A stretch of DNA of 64,000 nucleotides from Pseudomonas sp. HAR-UPW-AIA-41 (GTDB lineage: Bacteria > Pseudomonadota > Gammaproteobacteria > Pseudomonadales > Pseudomonadaceae). The notes beneath the pieces were generated by a model that was not told the DNA's origin, searched no databases, and was given only the letters and a program-made list of their open reading frames with translations. The stretch is from positions 496,001 through 560,000 of the forward strand of contig NZ_NSLB01000001.1 of the NCBI RefSeq assembly GCF_002304225.1, written 5' to 3'. A program made the position numbers and the translations under genes. Of the stretch, positions 7,350 through 15,690 are shown piece by piece. Positions within the stretch are counted from its first letter, which is position 1. Every line of letters starts with the position of its first letter.

Positions 7350-8363
7350 ATGCCGACTCCCTTGAGAACCACCTCTTCCAGCTGGGCGCTGGCTATCGTG
7401 CATGCCCTGGAGGCCGAAGGCATCGACTGCCAGGCGCTGTTTTCCGAGCTGGGTCTGAACCATGCCGCCCTGCATGATCCCGATGCGCGCTTTCCCCAGG
7501 ATGGCATGACGCGGCTATGGCAGCGGGCGGTTGAGTTGTCCGGTAATCCGGCGATCGGCCTGAACATGGTCAAGGTGGTGCGACCGGCCTCGTTCAATGT
7601 GGTTGGCTATGCCCTGATGTCCAGTCGCACGCTCAAGGATGGTTTCGCCCGGCTGGTGCGCTACCAGCGCATCATCGCCGAAGGCGCCGACCTGAGTTTT
7701 CGGGTGATGCCGGATCGTTATGTGCTGACCCTGGCCATCCACGGTGACAGCCTGCCGCCCACCCATCAGGCCGCCGAAGCCTCGCTGGCCTACACCCTGA
7801 CGTTCGTGCGCTGGATTACCGGGCGGCCGATCCGGCCATTGTGCGTGCAGTTGCAGCGCGCCGCCCCGGCCGATCAGCAGCCCTATCAGGCGGTATTCGA
7901 TGCGCCACTGCGCTTCAATGCCGAAGGTTATGCCCTAGAGTTCGCCCGCGCCGATCTGGAGGCGCCGTTACCTTCGGCCAACGAGGCGCTGGCGCAACTG
8001 CATGATCGTTTCGCCGGCGATTACCTGGCGCGCTTTGCCGGCAGTCGGGTGACGCATCAGGTACGGCAGATTCTCTGTCGCCTGTTGCCGCAAGGCGAAC
8101 CCAAGCGCGAAGTGGTGGCGCAGGAGCTGCTTCTGTCCGAACGCACCCTGCAGCGCCGACTGCAGGAGGAGGGGGCAAGTTTCCAGCAGTTGCTCGACGA
8201 TACCCGGCGTGAACTGGTTGGGCAGTACATGGCACAACCCAGCCTGACCCTGCTGGAAATCGCCTACCTGCTGGGCTTTGCCGATCCGAGCAATTTCTTC
8301 CGTGCCTTTCGCCGCTGGTTTGGCTGTACGCCGGGTGAGTACCGCGCCCGTCACCAGCCCTAG
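7350..8363 (+). CDS. AraC-family transcriptional regulator (OruR/ArgR-like architecture)
   Basis: A 337-residue protein. The N-terminal about 200 residues match the arabinose-binding-like sensor domain found in OruR-type regulators (GIDCQALFSELGLNHAAL; NPAIGLNMVKVVRPASFNVVGYALMSS). The C-terminal about 100 residues form the two helix-turn-helix AraC domain (VAQELLLSERTLQRRLQEEGASFQQLL and LLEIAYLLGFADPSNFFRAFRRWFGCTPGEYR). The target is unknown. It is transcribed divergently from the DUF962 gene across a 199-bp intergenic region, where its promoter must lie, and converges on trkH. Confidence 0.85.
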   Translation: MPTPLRTTSSSWALAIVHALEAEGIDCQALFSELGLNHAALHDPDARFPQDGMTRLWQRAVELSGNPAIGLNMVKVVRPASFNVVGYALMSSRTLKDGFARLVRYQRIIAEGADLSFRVMPDRYVLTLAIHGDSLPPTHQAAEASLAYTLTFVRWITGRPIRPLCVQLQRAAPADQQPYQAVFDAPLRFNAEGYALEFARADLEAPLPSANEALAQLHDRFAGDYLARFAGSRVTHQVRQILCRLLPQGEPKREVVAQELLLSERTLQRRLQEEGASFQQLLDDTRRELVGQYMAQPSLTLLEIAYLLGFADPSNFFRAFRRWFGCTPGEYRARHQP

Positions 8364-8367
8364 CCGG

Positions 8368-9822
8368 TCAGTGACGCCAGAACAGCGGTGACAGCAGCAC
8401 CAGCACGGTGAGAATTTCCAGGCGCCCGAGCAGCATGCCCAAGGTCAGCAGCCATTTGGCGGTGTCCGGCAGACTGGCGTAGTTGCCCGCCGGGCCGATG
8501 ATCGGCCCCATGCCCGGGCCGACCCCGGAAACGGTGGCGGCGGCGCCGGTCAACGCAGTGATCCAGTCCAGCCCGCAGAAGGCCAGGGCCAGCGCCAGGG
8601 TGGCGATGGTGATGGTGAAGAAGAACGAGAAGGCCAGAATCGAGCGGACGATGTCTTCGTCCAAGCGATGGCGGTTGTAGTTCTGCTTGACCACCGCCCG
8701 CGGGTGAATCAGCTGCTTGAGGTTGACCTTGAGCAGGATGTAGGCGACCTGAAAACGGAAGATCTTCAGGCCCCCGGCGGTGGAGCCGGAGCAGCCGCCG
8801 ACGAAGCCCAGATAGAAGAACAGCATGCTGGCGAACGGCCCCCACAGGCTGTAATCGCCCACGGCAAAACCGGTGGTGGTCATCACCGAGGTGATATTCA
8901 CCGCCACATGGCGCAGGGCTTCCAGCCACGGCAACTCGGTGGTCAGGGTTTTCCACAGGGTCAGCACCAGCCAACTGCTGAGCAGAACAAAGAAGAAGCC
9001 ACGGACCTGTTCGTCGCGAAACACGGCCAGGTAGTTGCCACGCAGGGTCGAGACGTAAAGGACAAAGGGCAGGCTGCCGAGGATCATCACCAGCACGGCG
9101 ACCCAGTGCACCGCCGGCTGCTGCCAGTTGCCAAGGGAGGCATCGGAGGTGGAGAAACCGCCGGTGGCGATGGCCGACATGCAGTGGTTGATGGCATCGA
9201 ACCAGCTCATCCCGGCCAGCCAGAAAGCCAGCACGCCGATGGCACTCAGGCCGACGTAGGCGAGCACCATGTACTTGGCGACCATGTGCGAGCGGGGCAT
9301 GACCTTGTCCGAGCGGTCCGAGGATTCGGTCTGGAACAGGCGCATGCCACCAATGCGCAGCATCGGCAGAATGGCCACGGCCATGGCGATGAAGCCGATG
9401 CCGCCCAGCCAGTGCAGCAGAGAGCGCCAGATCAGCAGGCCGGGTGACATGTTGTCCAACCCGGTCAGCACGGTGGCGCCGGTGGCGGTGATGCCTGACA
9501 TGCTCTCGAAGAAGGCGTCGGTGATCCCGCTGTCGCCGGCAAAGAGAAAGGGCAGCGCGGCGAAGCTACCGACGACAATCCAGCTGGAGACGGTCAGCAG
9601 GTACATGTCGCGGGGACGCAGTGGGCTGTGCCGGGCATAGCCCCGGCTCATCAGACTCAGACCGGCGGCGAAGGTGATCAGGCTGGACCAGAGGAAACCG
9701 CTGATCAGATGAGGCTGTTCAAAGATCAGTAGGGTGATAACCGGCACCAGCATGCTGACTGCCAGGGTCAGCAGGAAGATGCCGTTGATGAAGCCGATGG
9801 TGCGCAGGTTCGGCAGCCCCAC
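8368..9822 (-). CDS. trkH: TrkH potassium-uptake membrane subunit, second tandem copy
   Basis: A 484-residue polytopic inner-membrane protein with the four selectivity-filter repeats of Trk/Ktr channels, including SGITATGATVL, ATGGFSTSD and VGGCSGSTAGGLKIFRF. TrkH forms the K+ pathway and works with the NAD-binding peripheral subunit TrkA, which is not in this window. The start is GTG at 9820-9822, three bases after the stop of the first trkH; no ATG gives the right N-terminus (VGLPNLRTIGFI aligns with MALSTLRMIGFI of its neighbour). Its length is identical to the upstream copy, and the two are clearly paralogous over their full length. Confidence 0.9.
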   Translation of the reverse strand: MGLPNLRTIGFINGIFLLTLAVSMLVPVITLLIFEQPHLISGFLWSSLITFAAGLSLMSRGYARHSPLRPRDMYLLTVSSWIVVGSFAALPFLFAGDSGITDAFFESMSGITATGATVLTGLDNMSPGLLIWRSLLHWLGGIGFIAMAVAILPMLRIGGMRLFQTESSDRSDKVMPRSHMVAKYMVLAYVGLSAIGVLAFWLAGMSWFDAINHCMSAIATGGFSTSDASLGNWQQPAVHWVAVLVMILGSLPFVLYVSTLRGNYLAVFRDEQVRGFFFVLLSSWLVLTLWKTLTTELPWLEALRHVAVNITSVMTTTGFAVGDYSLWGPFASMLFFYLGFVGGCSGSTAGGLKIFRFQVAYILLKVNLKQLIHPRAVVKQNYNRHRLDEDIVRSILAFSFFFTITIATLALALAFCGLDWITALTGAAATVSGVGPGMGPIIGPAGNYASLPDTAKWLLTLGMLLGRLEILTVLVLLSPLFWRH

Positions 9823-9825
9823 CGG

Positions 9826-11280
9826 TCAGTGCTTCCAGAACGTGCGGGTGAAGGGCACCAGCACAGTGAGGATTTCCAGACGGCCAAGCAGCATGCCGAT
9901 GGTCAGCAGCCACTTGGCGCTGTCCGGCAGGGTGGAGAAGTTGCCGACCGGGCCGATGATCGGGCCCAGGCCGGGTCCGACGTTGCACACCGCAGTGGCG
10001 GCGCCGGTCAGCGCGGTAACCCAGTCCAGGCCGGTGAGGGTCAGGCCGAGGGCGATGACGCCAATGGTGATGGTAAAGAAGAAGGAAAAGGTGATCAGCG
10101 AGCGGACAATGTCCTCATCCAGATTGTGGCCGTTGTACTGCTGTTTGATCACGGCGCGGGGGTGGATCAGTTGCTGCAGGTTGGCCTTGAGCAGTACGTA
10201 GGCGACCTGGAAACGGAAGATCTTCAGGCCCCCGGCGGTGGAGCCGGAGCAGCCGCCGACAAAGGTCAGGTAGAAGAACAGCAGCACCGCGAAACTGCCC
10301 CACAGGGTGTAATCGCCCAGTGCCACGCCGGTGGTGGTGACCACCGAGGTGACATTGACCGCGACGATACGGAAGGCATCCAGCCAGGCATAGTCTGAGT
10401 TGGCCCACAGCCAGGTACCAACCACCAGCCAGGTGAGCAGCAGAAAACCGAGGAAACCTCGCACCTGATGATCTTTCAGCAGCGCCTTGCGCCTGCCACG
10501 CATGGTGGCCACATAGAGGGTGAAGGGCAGGCTGCCGAGGATCATGAACAGTACGGCCACCCAGTGCACTGCAGGCTGCTGCCAGTTGGCCATGGAATTG
10601 TCCGAGGTCGAGAAGCCGCCGGTGGAAATCATCGACATCGAATGGTTTATGGCGTCAAAGGGCTTCATGCCAGCAGCCCAGAAGGCAAAAAAACCCAGCA
10701 GGGTCAGCAATGCATAGATGCCCAGAATGTATTGCGCGGCGACGTGCGAGCGGGGCATGACTTTCTCGCCCCAGTCCGAGGATTCGCTCTGGAACAGGCG
10801 CATGCCGCCCACTCGCAGCAGCGGCAGGATGGCCACGGCCATGCCGATAAAGCCGATACCGCCCAGCCAGTGCAGCATGGAGCGCCAGATCAGCAGGCCG
10901 GGAGACGCATGATCCAGGCCTACCAGCACGGTGGAACCGGTGGTGGTGATACCGGACATGGTCTCGAAGAATGAGTCGGTGTAGCTGATGTGCTGAATGA
11001 TCACCATCGGCAGGGCGGCAAAAGTACATACCACCACCCAGCTCAGGGTGGTCAGCAGGTACATGTCACGCGGGCGCATGTGGGCATTTTGGGGTTTGCC
11101 CGGCGCCACCAGCACCAGACCGGCCACAAAGGTGATCAGGCTCGACCAGAGAAATGCATCCAGATCGTCCTGGCGCTGGTACAGCAGCAGGGTCAGCATG
11201 GGAATGACCATGCTCACGGCCAGGGTGATAAGGAACAGGCCGATGATGAAGCCGATCATGCGCAGGGTGGAAAGAGCCAT
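9826..11280 (-). CDS. trkH: TrkH potassium-uptake membrane subunit, first tandem copy
   Basis: A 484-residue polytopic protein with the same filter motifs as its neighbour (SGITTTGSTVL, STGGFSTSD, VGGCSGSTAGGLKIFRF). The start MALSTLRMIGFI at 11280 is chosen over an upstream extension to 11379 by alignment with the second copy. It is the promoter-proximal member of a two-gene unit with a 3-bp gap. Differences between the copies lie in filter-adjacent residues (SGITTTGS here versus SGITATGA) and in loop charges, which could give different K+ affinity or Na+ discrimination, as is known for TrkH/TrkI pairs in halotolerant bacteria. Confidence 0.9.
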   Translation of the reverse strand: MALSTLRMIGFIIGLFLITLAVSMVIPMLTLLLYQRQDDLDAFLWSSLITFVAGLVLVAPGKPQNAHMRPRDMYLLTTLSWVVVCTFAALPMVIIQHISYTDSFFETMSGITTTGSTVLVGLDHASPGLLIWRSMLHWLGGIGFIGMAVAILPLLRVGGMRLFQSESSDWGEKVMPRSHVAAQYILGIYALLTLLGFFAFWAAGMKPFDAINHSMSMISTGGFSTSDNSMANWQQPAVHWVAVLFMILGSLPFTLYVATMRGRRKALLKDHQVRGFLGFLLLTWLVVGTWLWANSDYAWLDAFRIVAVNVTSVVTTTGVALGDYTLWGSFAVLLFFYLTFVGGCSGSTAGGLKIFRFQVAYVLLKANLQQLIHPRAVIKQQYNGHNLDEDIVRSLITFSFFFTITIGVIALGLTLTGLDWVTALTGAATAVCNVGPGLGPIIGPVGNFSTLPDSAKWLLTIGMLLGRLEILTVLVPFTRTFWKH

Positions 11281-11420
11281 CAAGCAAGTCTCGGGAACTG
11301 AGGGGCGCCATTCTACGGATGACGCAGTGGCTGTAAACCGGCCTGGGTCATCTTCACAGCGCATTGCCACCGCATACAATAGGCCGTCTCTTCCTTATCC
11401 GCCGTCGCGTTCTATCCATC

Positions 11421-11801
11421 ATGTCTTCCAACAACCCCTGTCTGAGCTGTGGCGCCTGCTGCGCTCACTTTCGTGTGTCCTTCTACTGGGGCGAATGCCA
11501 GTCCGGCGGTGGCCTTGTGCCGGATGAACTGGTGGTGCAGATCAGTCCGCAGCGGGTGGCGATGCTCGGCACCGAGACCCGCCCGGTGCGCTGCACGGCG
11601 CTGCAGGGCACGGTCGGGGAGAGTGTGTCCTGTAGCAACTATGCCTGTCGCAGCAGTACCTGCCGCGAGTTCACCGCCTCCTGGGAGGATGGCCAGGCCA
11701 ACCCGCACTGCGACAAGGCGCGTGCGGCCTATGGTTTGCCGCCGCTGGGCCCGGAGCACTGGCCGGATCGGTTAGACTGCCAGCACCTTATTGTGGAGTG
11801 A
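11421..11801 (+). CDS. YkgJ-family cysteine-cluster protein
   Basis: A 126-residue protein with the N-terminal cluster CLSCGACCAHF and further cysteines (CTALQG, CSNYACRSSTCREF, CDKAR) characteristic of the YkgJ/CxxCxxCC family, presumed to bind a metal or iron-sulfur cluster. The function is unknown. The ATG at 11421 is used because family members begin just before the first cysteine; no clear ribosome site precedes it. The next gene starts 5 bp after its stop, so the two are probably co-transcribed. Confidence 0.8.
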   Translation: MSSNNPCLSCGACCAHFRVSFYWGECQSGGGLVPDELVVQISPQRVAMLGTETRPVRCTALQGTVGESVSCSNYACRSSTCREFTASWEDGQANPHCDKARAAYGLPPLGPEHWPDRLDCQHLIVE

Positions 11802-11806
11802 GCATC

Positions 11807-12364
11807 ATGGATGCCCTTGTTGCCCTGACTCAGCGTGTTTCCGTATCCCGTCTGGTGGAACCTGCGCCTTCGGCCGAGCAGCGCGAGCTGCTGTTCAAGG
11901 CCGCGCTGCGCGCCCCGGATCATGCCCAGTTGCGCCCCTGGCGCTTTCTCAGCATCGAGGGAGATGCCCGCCAGCGTCTGGGTGAACTCTTTGTCCGGGC
12001 TCTGCAGGAAAGCGCGGAGGTTGCTCCGGCGGCGCTGGACAAGGCACTGGCGGCGCCGTTGCGTGCGCCGCTGCTGCTGGTGGTGATCGCCAGCCCCAAG
12101 GATCACCCCAAGGTGCCGACCAGCGAGCAGGTACTGTCGGCCGGTTGCGCCGCTCATGCCCTGCTGCAGGCTGCCCACGCTCAGGGACTGGGTGCTATCT
12201 GGCGCACCGGCGAGCTGGCCTATCACCCGACGGTGGCCCGCGGGCTGGGGTTGGCGGAGAGCGAGCAGGTAATTGCCTTCATCTATCTCGGCACCCCGGA
12301 GGGCGCCCTGCGTCAGCCGGCGGCGCTGGCACCGGCCGATTTCGTCCAGTCCTGGCAGGGCTGA
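11807..12364 (+). CDS. NAD(P)H nitroreductase family protein (YdjA-like)
   Basis: A 185-residue FMN-dependent nitroreductase-fold protein. Signature parts are the N-terminal SVSRLVEPAP ... LLFKAALRAPDHAQLRPWRFL (FMN phosphate binding) and the C-terminal GLGAIWRTGELAYHP ... GLAESEQVIAFIYLGTPEG. Its length and the missing helical extension match the small YdjA subgroup. The ATG at 11807 has GGAG (11795-11798) 8 bp upstream; a GTG at 11798 is the alternative. The physiological substrate is unknown. Confidence 0.85.
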   Translation: MDALVALTQRVSVSRLVEPAPSAEQRELLFKAALRAPDHAQLRPWRFLSIEGDARQRLGELFVRALQESAEVAPAALDKALAAPLRAPLLLVVIASPKDHPKVPTSEQVLSAGCAAHALLQAAHAQGLGAIWRTGELAYHPTVARGLGLAESEQVIAFIYLGTPEGALRQPAALAPADFVQSWQG

Positions 12365-13678
12365 TCAGCGCGGCAGGGTCAGGCGGGCGACAAAACCGCC
12401 ATCTACGTGATTGAGCAGCGCCAGTTGGCCGCCGTGGCGCTCGGCGCTGCGGCGCACGATGGCCAGCCCCAGACCGTGGCCGCTGCCGCTCTGCTGCGGA
12501 GCGCGGAAGAAGGGTTCGCCGAGGCGAGCCAGGTGCTCGTCGGCAACGCCGGGGCCATGGTCGCGGATTTCCACCTGCCAGGTGTCGGCCTGTGCCGTTA
12601 CCCGGATTTCGACTGGCTGCCCGACCGGGTTGAAGCGCAGGGCATTGCGCAGCAGGTTGTCCAGAGCCCGTTCCAGCATGTCGGGCCAGACAGAGAGGAC
12701 GGCGCTGTCCGGGCAGTCCAGTCTGATCTGCTGCTCGGGGTGCAGCAGCCGCGCATCCTCGATCAGTTTTTCCAGCAGTGGTCGCAGCGGCACGGGCTGA
12801 CGCGCGCCGGGTTCGCTGTCGAGGCGGGCGAGGGTGAGAATTTCCTGAATCAGGGCTTCCAGGCGATCACATTCCTGACCCAGGCGCGGCCACAGCTGTT
12901 CGCGCTCCTCGGCGGGCGCGCGCTCGGCCAAGGCCAGGGCGATTTTCAGGCGCGCCAGGGGCGAGCGCAGCTCATGGGAAACATCACGCAGCAGCTGGCG
13001 CTGACTGCCGATCAGCCCCTGCAGGCGTTCTCCCATGTGGTTGAAGTCCTTGGCCAGCAGACCCAGTTCATCGGGACGACGGGCCAGCTCGTCGAGGCTG
13101 TGCTGCTGGTAGGCGGTGCGGCCGAGGTCATGCACTGCACTGCGCAGGCGTTCCAGCGGACGGGTGATGGACAGCGTCAGGCGCAGGCTGAGAATGGTCA
13201 GCACCAGCAGCGCGATGGTCAGCGCGCCAAGGGGCAGCAGCACGCTGTCGCGCTGCCAGCCGTGCAGCTCCGGGTGGGGAATGCGGTAGATGAACAGGTA
13301 GGTGGTGCCGTTGCTGCCCTCGACGCTTTCGGTCAGGCGTCGCCACGGCAGACGGTTTTCCCGGACACGTGCTTCAAGAGCGGCGGCACGGGGTGGAAAG
13401 GTACCGCGTACCAGCGGCTCGCCATCATCGTCGAGCACCTGGACATTCAGACGATAGCGGCGCTTGGGGTTCTCCAGCAGGCGCTGTGCTGCCTGAACCC
13501 CCTGCGTCTCATAGCGCTCAACCCACTGCTCGGCCAGACCGCGCAGGGCCGGGTGTGTGGCGAGGATCAGCGCATCCTGATTGAACACCCGGCCCAGCAG
13601 CAGGGACAGGCCGGCGACCAGCACGATGGCCAGCCAGAAACTGGCGAAGATGCGCCAGAACAGGGTGCGCATGGGCAT
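12365..13678 (-). CDS. cpxA: Sensor histidine kinase CpxA
   Basis: A 437-residue inner-membrane kinase: TM1 at residues about 9-30, a periplasmic sensor of about 120 residues, TM2 near 145-170, HAMP (TRPLERLRSAVHDLG), H-box DVSHELRSPLARL with the phospho-His, N-box ERALDNLLRNALRFNP, and G boxes DHGPGV and SGHGLGLAI. It belongs with the response regulator at 14250-14927; the order regulator, CpxP-like protein, kinase matches the Cpx locus of P. aeruginosa. Cpx senses envelope protein stress. It follows the cpxP-like gene after a 46-bp spacer that contains a 10-bp hairpin, so its expression may be lower than that of cpxP. Confidence 0.85.
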   Translation of the reverse strand: MPMRTLFWRIFASFWLAIVLVAGLSLLLGRVFNQDALILATHPALRGLAEQWVERYETQGVQAAQRLLENPKRRYRLNVQVLDDDGEPLVRGTFPPRAAALEARVRENRLPWRRLTESVEGSNGTTYLFIYRIPHPELHGWQRDSVLLPLGALTIALLVLTILSLRLTLSITRPLERLRSAVHDLGRTAYQQHSLDELARRPDELGLLAKDFNHMGERLQGLIGSQRQLLRDVSHELRSPLARLKIALALAERAPAEEREQLWPRLGQECDRLEALIQEILTLARLDSEPGARQPVPLRPLLEKLIEDARLLHPEQQIRLDCPDSAVLSVWPDMLERALDNLLRNALRFNPVGQPVEIRVTAQADTWQVEIRDHGPGVADEHLARLGEPFFRAPQQSGSGHGLGLAIVRRSAERHGGQLALLNHVDGGFVARLTLPR

Positions 13679-13689
13679 TCCTCAAACAG

Positions 13690-13714
13690 GACCGCCAGCA
13701 CTGGGCTGGCGGTC
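13690..13714 (-). other. Perfect 10-bp hairpin between the cpxP-like gene and cpxA
   Basis: An inverted repeat (13690-13699 with 13705-13714, 5-nt loop) fills most of the spacer between the two genes. On the minus strand it is followed by CCTGTTTGAGG rather than a T run, so it looks like a partial terminator or mRNA-processing/stability element that would lower cpxA relative to cpxP. Confidence 0.55.
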
Positions 13715-13724
13715 GATCGCAGAT

Positions 13725-14141
13725 TTATTCGGCCTTGTCTTTCTCGGCCTTCCAGGCTTCGAACTCGGCGCGTTCGGCGCGGCGTTCTTCCATCTTCTTG
13801 GTCAGCTCGTCAAAGCTCTTCTGCTGCTCGGGCTTGAGCAGGGCGCGGATGCTGTCGTGCTGCTGCTTCCTGCCGGCTTCCAGCTCCTCCTGCATGGCCT
13901 TGCGCTCGGCTTCCGGCAGTTTGTCGAGATAGCGTTGGGTGATGTCACGCTGGGACTTCATCTGCTCGCGCATCAGCTTGCCGATGGACTCGCGCTGTTC
14001 GCGGCTGAGGTCGAGTTCCTTGAACATCATACCGTGCGGTTCGCCGCGCATGCCGCCCTGGTGGCGGCCTTCGTCGGGCATGGCCAGGGCAACGGTGGGC
14101 AGGGTGGCGGCGAACAGCAGGGCGGTGAGGGTCTTGCGCAT
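13725..14141 (-). CDS. cpxP: Spy/CpxP-family periplasmic chaperone-like protein
   Basis: A 138-residue periplasmic protein with a signal peptide (cleavage predicted after residue 20, TVALA|MPDE). The mature part is highly charged and helical, with LTxxQ-like motifs (LDLSREQRESI and LLKPEQQKSF) that define the Spy/CpxP family. In enteric bacteria CpxP binds CpxA and dampens signalling, and Spy acts as a chaperone; which applies here cannot be told from sequence. It lies between the regulator and kinase genes and has a CpxR-box-like site upstream, suggesting that it has its own inducible promoter. A strong ribosome site (AGGAGA) precedes the ATG. Confidence 0.85.
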   Translation of the reverse strand: MRKTLTALLFAATLPTVALAMPDEGRHQGGMRGEPHGMMFKELDLSREQRESIGKLMREQMKSQRDITQRYLDKLPEAERKAMQEELEAGRKQQHDSIRALLKPEQQKSFDELTKKMEERRAERAEFEAWKAEKDKAE

Positions 14142-14186
14142 GATGGATCTCCTGGTCTGGATTCCGGTCGTTGTCCGGATGTGCCC

Positions 14187-14240
14187 AGTCTAGGGCGGGC
14201 AAGGTCAAGCGCCGTCAGGTCAGGGTAAAGGCTGGGTAAA
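14187..14240 (-). promoter_or_regulatory. CpxR-box-like site and candidate promoter of the cpxP-like gene
   Basis: GTAAA-N6-GTAAA occurs at 14225-14240 (plus-strand reading), matching the CpxR consensus GTAAA-N5/6-GTAAA. On the minus strand, which is the transcribed direction, a TAGACT -10-like hexamer lies at 14192-14187, placing the box near -50. The box therefore sits where an activator would for cpxP, although in inverted orientation. It lies 9 bp beyond the stop of cpxR, so it is inside the operon. Confidence 0.6.
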
Positions 14241-14249
14241 GACGGCCTG

Positions 14250-14927
14250 CTACAGCTGGTACAGGTAGCCACGACCGCGCAGGGCCTGGATACGTGGCCG
14301 GCCATCGGCGTGCGGGCCGAGCTTCTTGCGCAGGTTGCTGACGTGCATGTCCAGACTGCGGTCATACAGGCTGAGTTTGCGGCCCAGTGCCAGTTGCGCC
14401 AGTGCCTGCTTGTCCACCGGCTCGCCCGGGGTTTGCAGCAGCGCCTCGAGAATGCGGCCCTCGGACAGGGTCAGGCTGACCTCATGCTCACCAATACTGG
14501 CGGTGCCGCGTGCGACGCTGTAACTGAGATCGCCGAGGTCCTGCAGCTGGGGTTTGACTGTGGCCTGACTGCGGCGCAGTACCGCCCGCAGGCGGGCCGT
14601 CAGTTCGCGGGGGTCGCAGGGTTTGGCCAGGTAATCGTCGGCGCCCAGCTCCAGGCCGAGGATGCGGTCCAGCGGCTCGCCGCGGGCGGAAAGCATCAGC
14701 ACCGGCAGTTCCGGGTGATCCTGGCGCAGTTGCTTGAGTAGCTCCAGACCGCTGCCATCGGGCAGCATGACATCAAGGATCACCGCGTCCGGGCTCTGGG
14801 CCTGCAGCTGCTGGCGGGCCTGCTGGCCGTCGTGGCTGGCGCTGACGACAAAGCCTTCCTGGCTCAGCCAGCGGCTGAGCAGGTCGCAGAGTTCCAGATC
14901 ATCATCGATCAGCAGCAGATGGCTCAT
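14250..14927 (-). CDS. cpxR: OmpR-family response regulator CpxR
   Basis: A 225-residue regulator: receiver domain with the acidic pair DDD (8-10), phospho-acceptor Asp52 (VILDVMLPDGSG) and conserved Lys (YLAKPCDP), followed by an OmpR-type winged helix (LTLSEGRILEALL ... DRSLDMHVSNLRKKLGP ... RIQALRGRGYLYQL). It is paired with the kinase at 12365-13678. In P. aeruginosa the orthologous CpxR activates mexAB-oprM. Its start lies 9 bp after the preceding coiled-coil membrane gene, so the two are probably co-transcribed. The stop is followed by a CpxR-box-like site. Confidence 0.9.
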   Translation of the reverse strand: MSHLLLIDDDLELCDLLSRWLSQEGFVVSASHDGQQARQQLQAQSPDAVILDVMLPDGSGLELLKQLRQDHPELPVLMLSARGEPLDRILGLELGADDYLAKPCDPRELTARLRAVLRRSQATVKPQLQDLGDLSYSVARGTASIGEHEVSLTLSEGRILEALLQTPGEPVDKQALAQLALGRKLSLYDRSLDMHVSNLRKKLGPHADGRPRIQALRGRGYLYQL

Positions 14928-14936
14928 GCTGGGTCG

Positions 14937-15350
14937 TCAGTTCAGCCAGTGCTTGCGCGATTTGCCGAGGCCGGCACTGAGTCTGCCGATGATCAGGGCG
15001 ATCAGTGTCAGAGCTCCTCCCAAGGCAAACCAGGTCTGCTGTTCGCTCAGCCAGCGAGGCCCCTGTCCGGCCAAAGCGGCTTTGAGCTGCAGCTTGAGGC
15101 GCTGGTTTTCCTGGCGCAGGCGGCTGACCTGAGCGCTTTCCTGCAGCTGGTTCTGCTCCTGCAGTTGTGCCTGCAGCTGGTCGCGCTCGGCTTGCATGAG
15201 CTTGAGCTGTTGCTGGAGTTCGACGTTCGGCGTCGTACTGGGCTGAGGTGTGCCGCTGCTGGTTTGCAGCAGTGGCAGGGAGACAGATTCCTCTGCCTGC
15301 ACGGCAAGACAGGGCAGCAACAGGGCAAACAGCGGGGCCAGCAGGCGCAT
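14937..15350 (-). CDS. Small membrane-anchored coiled-coil protein
   Basis: A 137-residue protein with an N-terminal signal peptide (residues 1-19), a long Gln-rich coiled coil (about 42-95; QLKLMQAERDQLQAQLQEQ and so on) and a C-terminal membrane helix (about 107-125) ending in a basic tail. The layout resembles TIGR04211-type proteins but without an SH3 domain. The function is unknown. Its position 9 bp upstream of cpxR suggests co-transcription with the envelope-stress regulator, so a periplasmic envelope role is possible, but this is inference only. Confidence 0.7.
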   Translation of the reverse strand: MRLLAPLFALLLPCLAVQAEESVSLPLLQTSSGTPQPSTTPNVELQQQLKLMQAERDQLQAQLQEQNQLQESAQVSRLRQENQRLKLQLKAALAGQGPRWLSEQQTWFALGGALTLIALIIGRLSAGLGKSRKHWLN

Positions 15351-15388
15351 CGGAACTCCTGTAGGGCGGCGCTGCCACCCGCGCGGGT

Positions 15389-15688
15389 TTACGGAAGAAC
15401 GAGCTTGAATGGCTTGACGATGACGCTGGCGTAGACGCCGGCGCTGCGGTACGGGTCGGCATCGGCCCAGGTTTGTGCGGCCTGCAGCGAGTCGAATTCC
15501 GCGACCACCAGGCTGCCGCTGAACCCTGCTGAGCCCGGGTCGTTGCTGTCTACCGCCGGGTGTGGGCCGGCGAGAATCAGCCGGCCTTCGGCCTTGAGTT
15601 GCAGCAGACGATCGAGGTGGGCAGGGCGGGCGGCCATGCGCGCGTCGAGGGTGCCGGGATGATCGGTGGCGATGATGGCGTAGAGCAT
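15389..15688 (-). CDS. YciI-family protein
   Basis: A 99-residue ferredoxin-like alpha/beta-barrel protein with the YCII signature: [42 protein letters not shown] split over the N-terminal half, including the conserved His/Asp pair, and [17 protein letters not shown] at the C-terminus. The family is structurally related to dimeric muconolactone isomerase-type proteins; no reaction is firmly assigned. It follows yciB by 2 bp in a two-gene unit, as in many proteobacteria. Confidence 0.85.
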   Translation of the reverse strand: MLYAIIATDHPGTLDARMAARPAHLDRLLQLKAEGRLILAGPHPAVDSNDPGSAGFSGSLVVAEFDSLQAAQTWADADPYRSAGVYASVIVKPFKLVLP

Positions 15689-15690
15689 GT

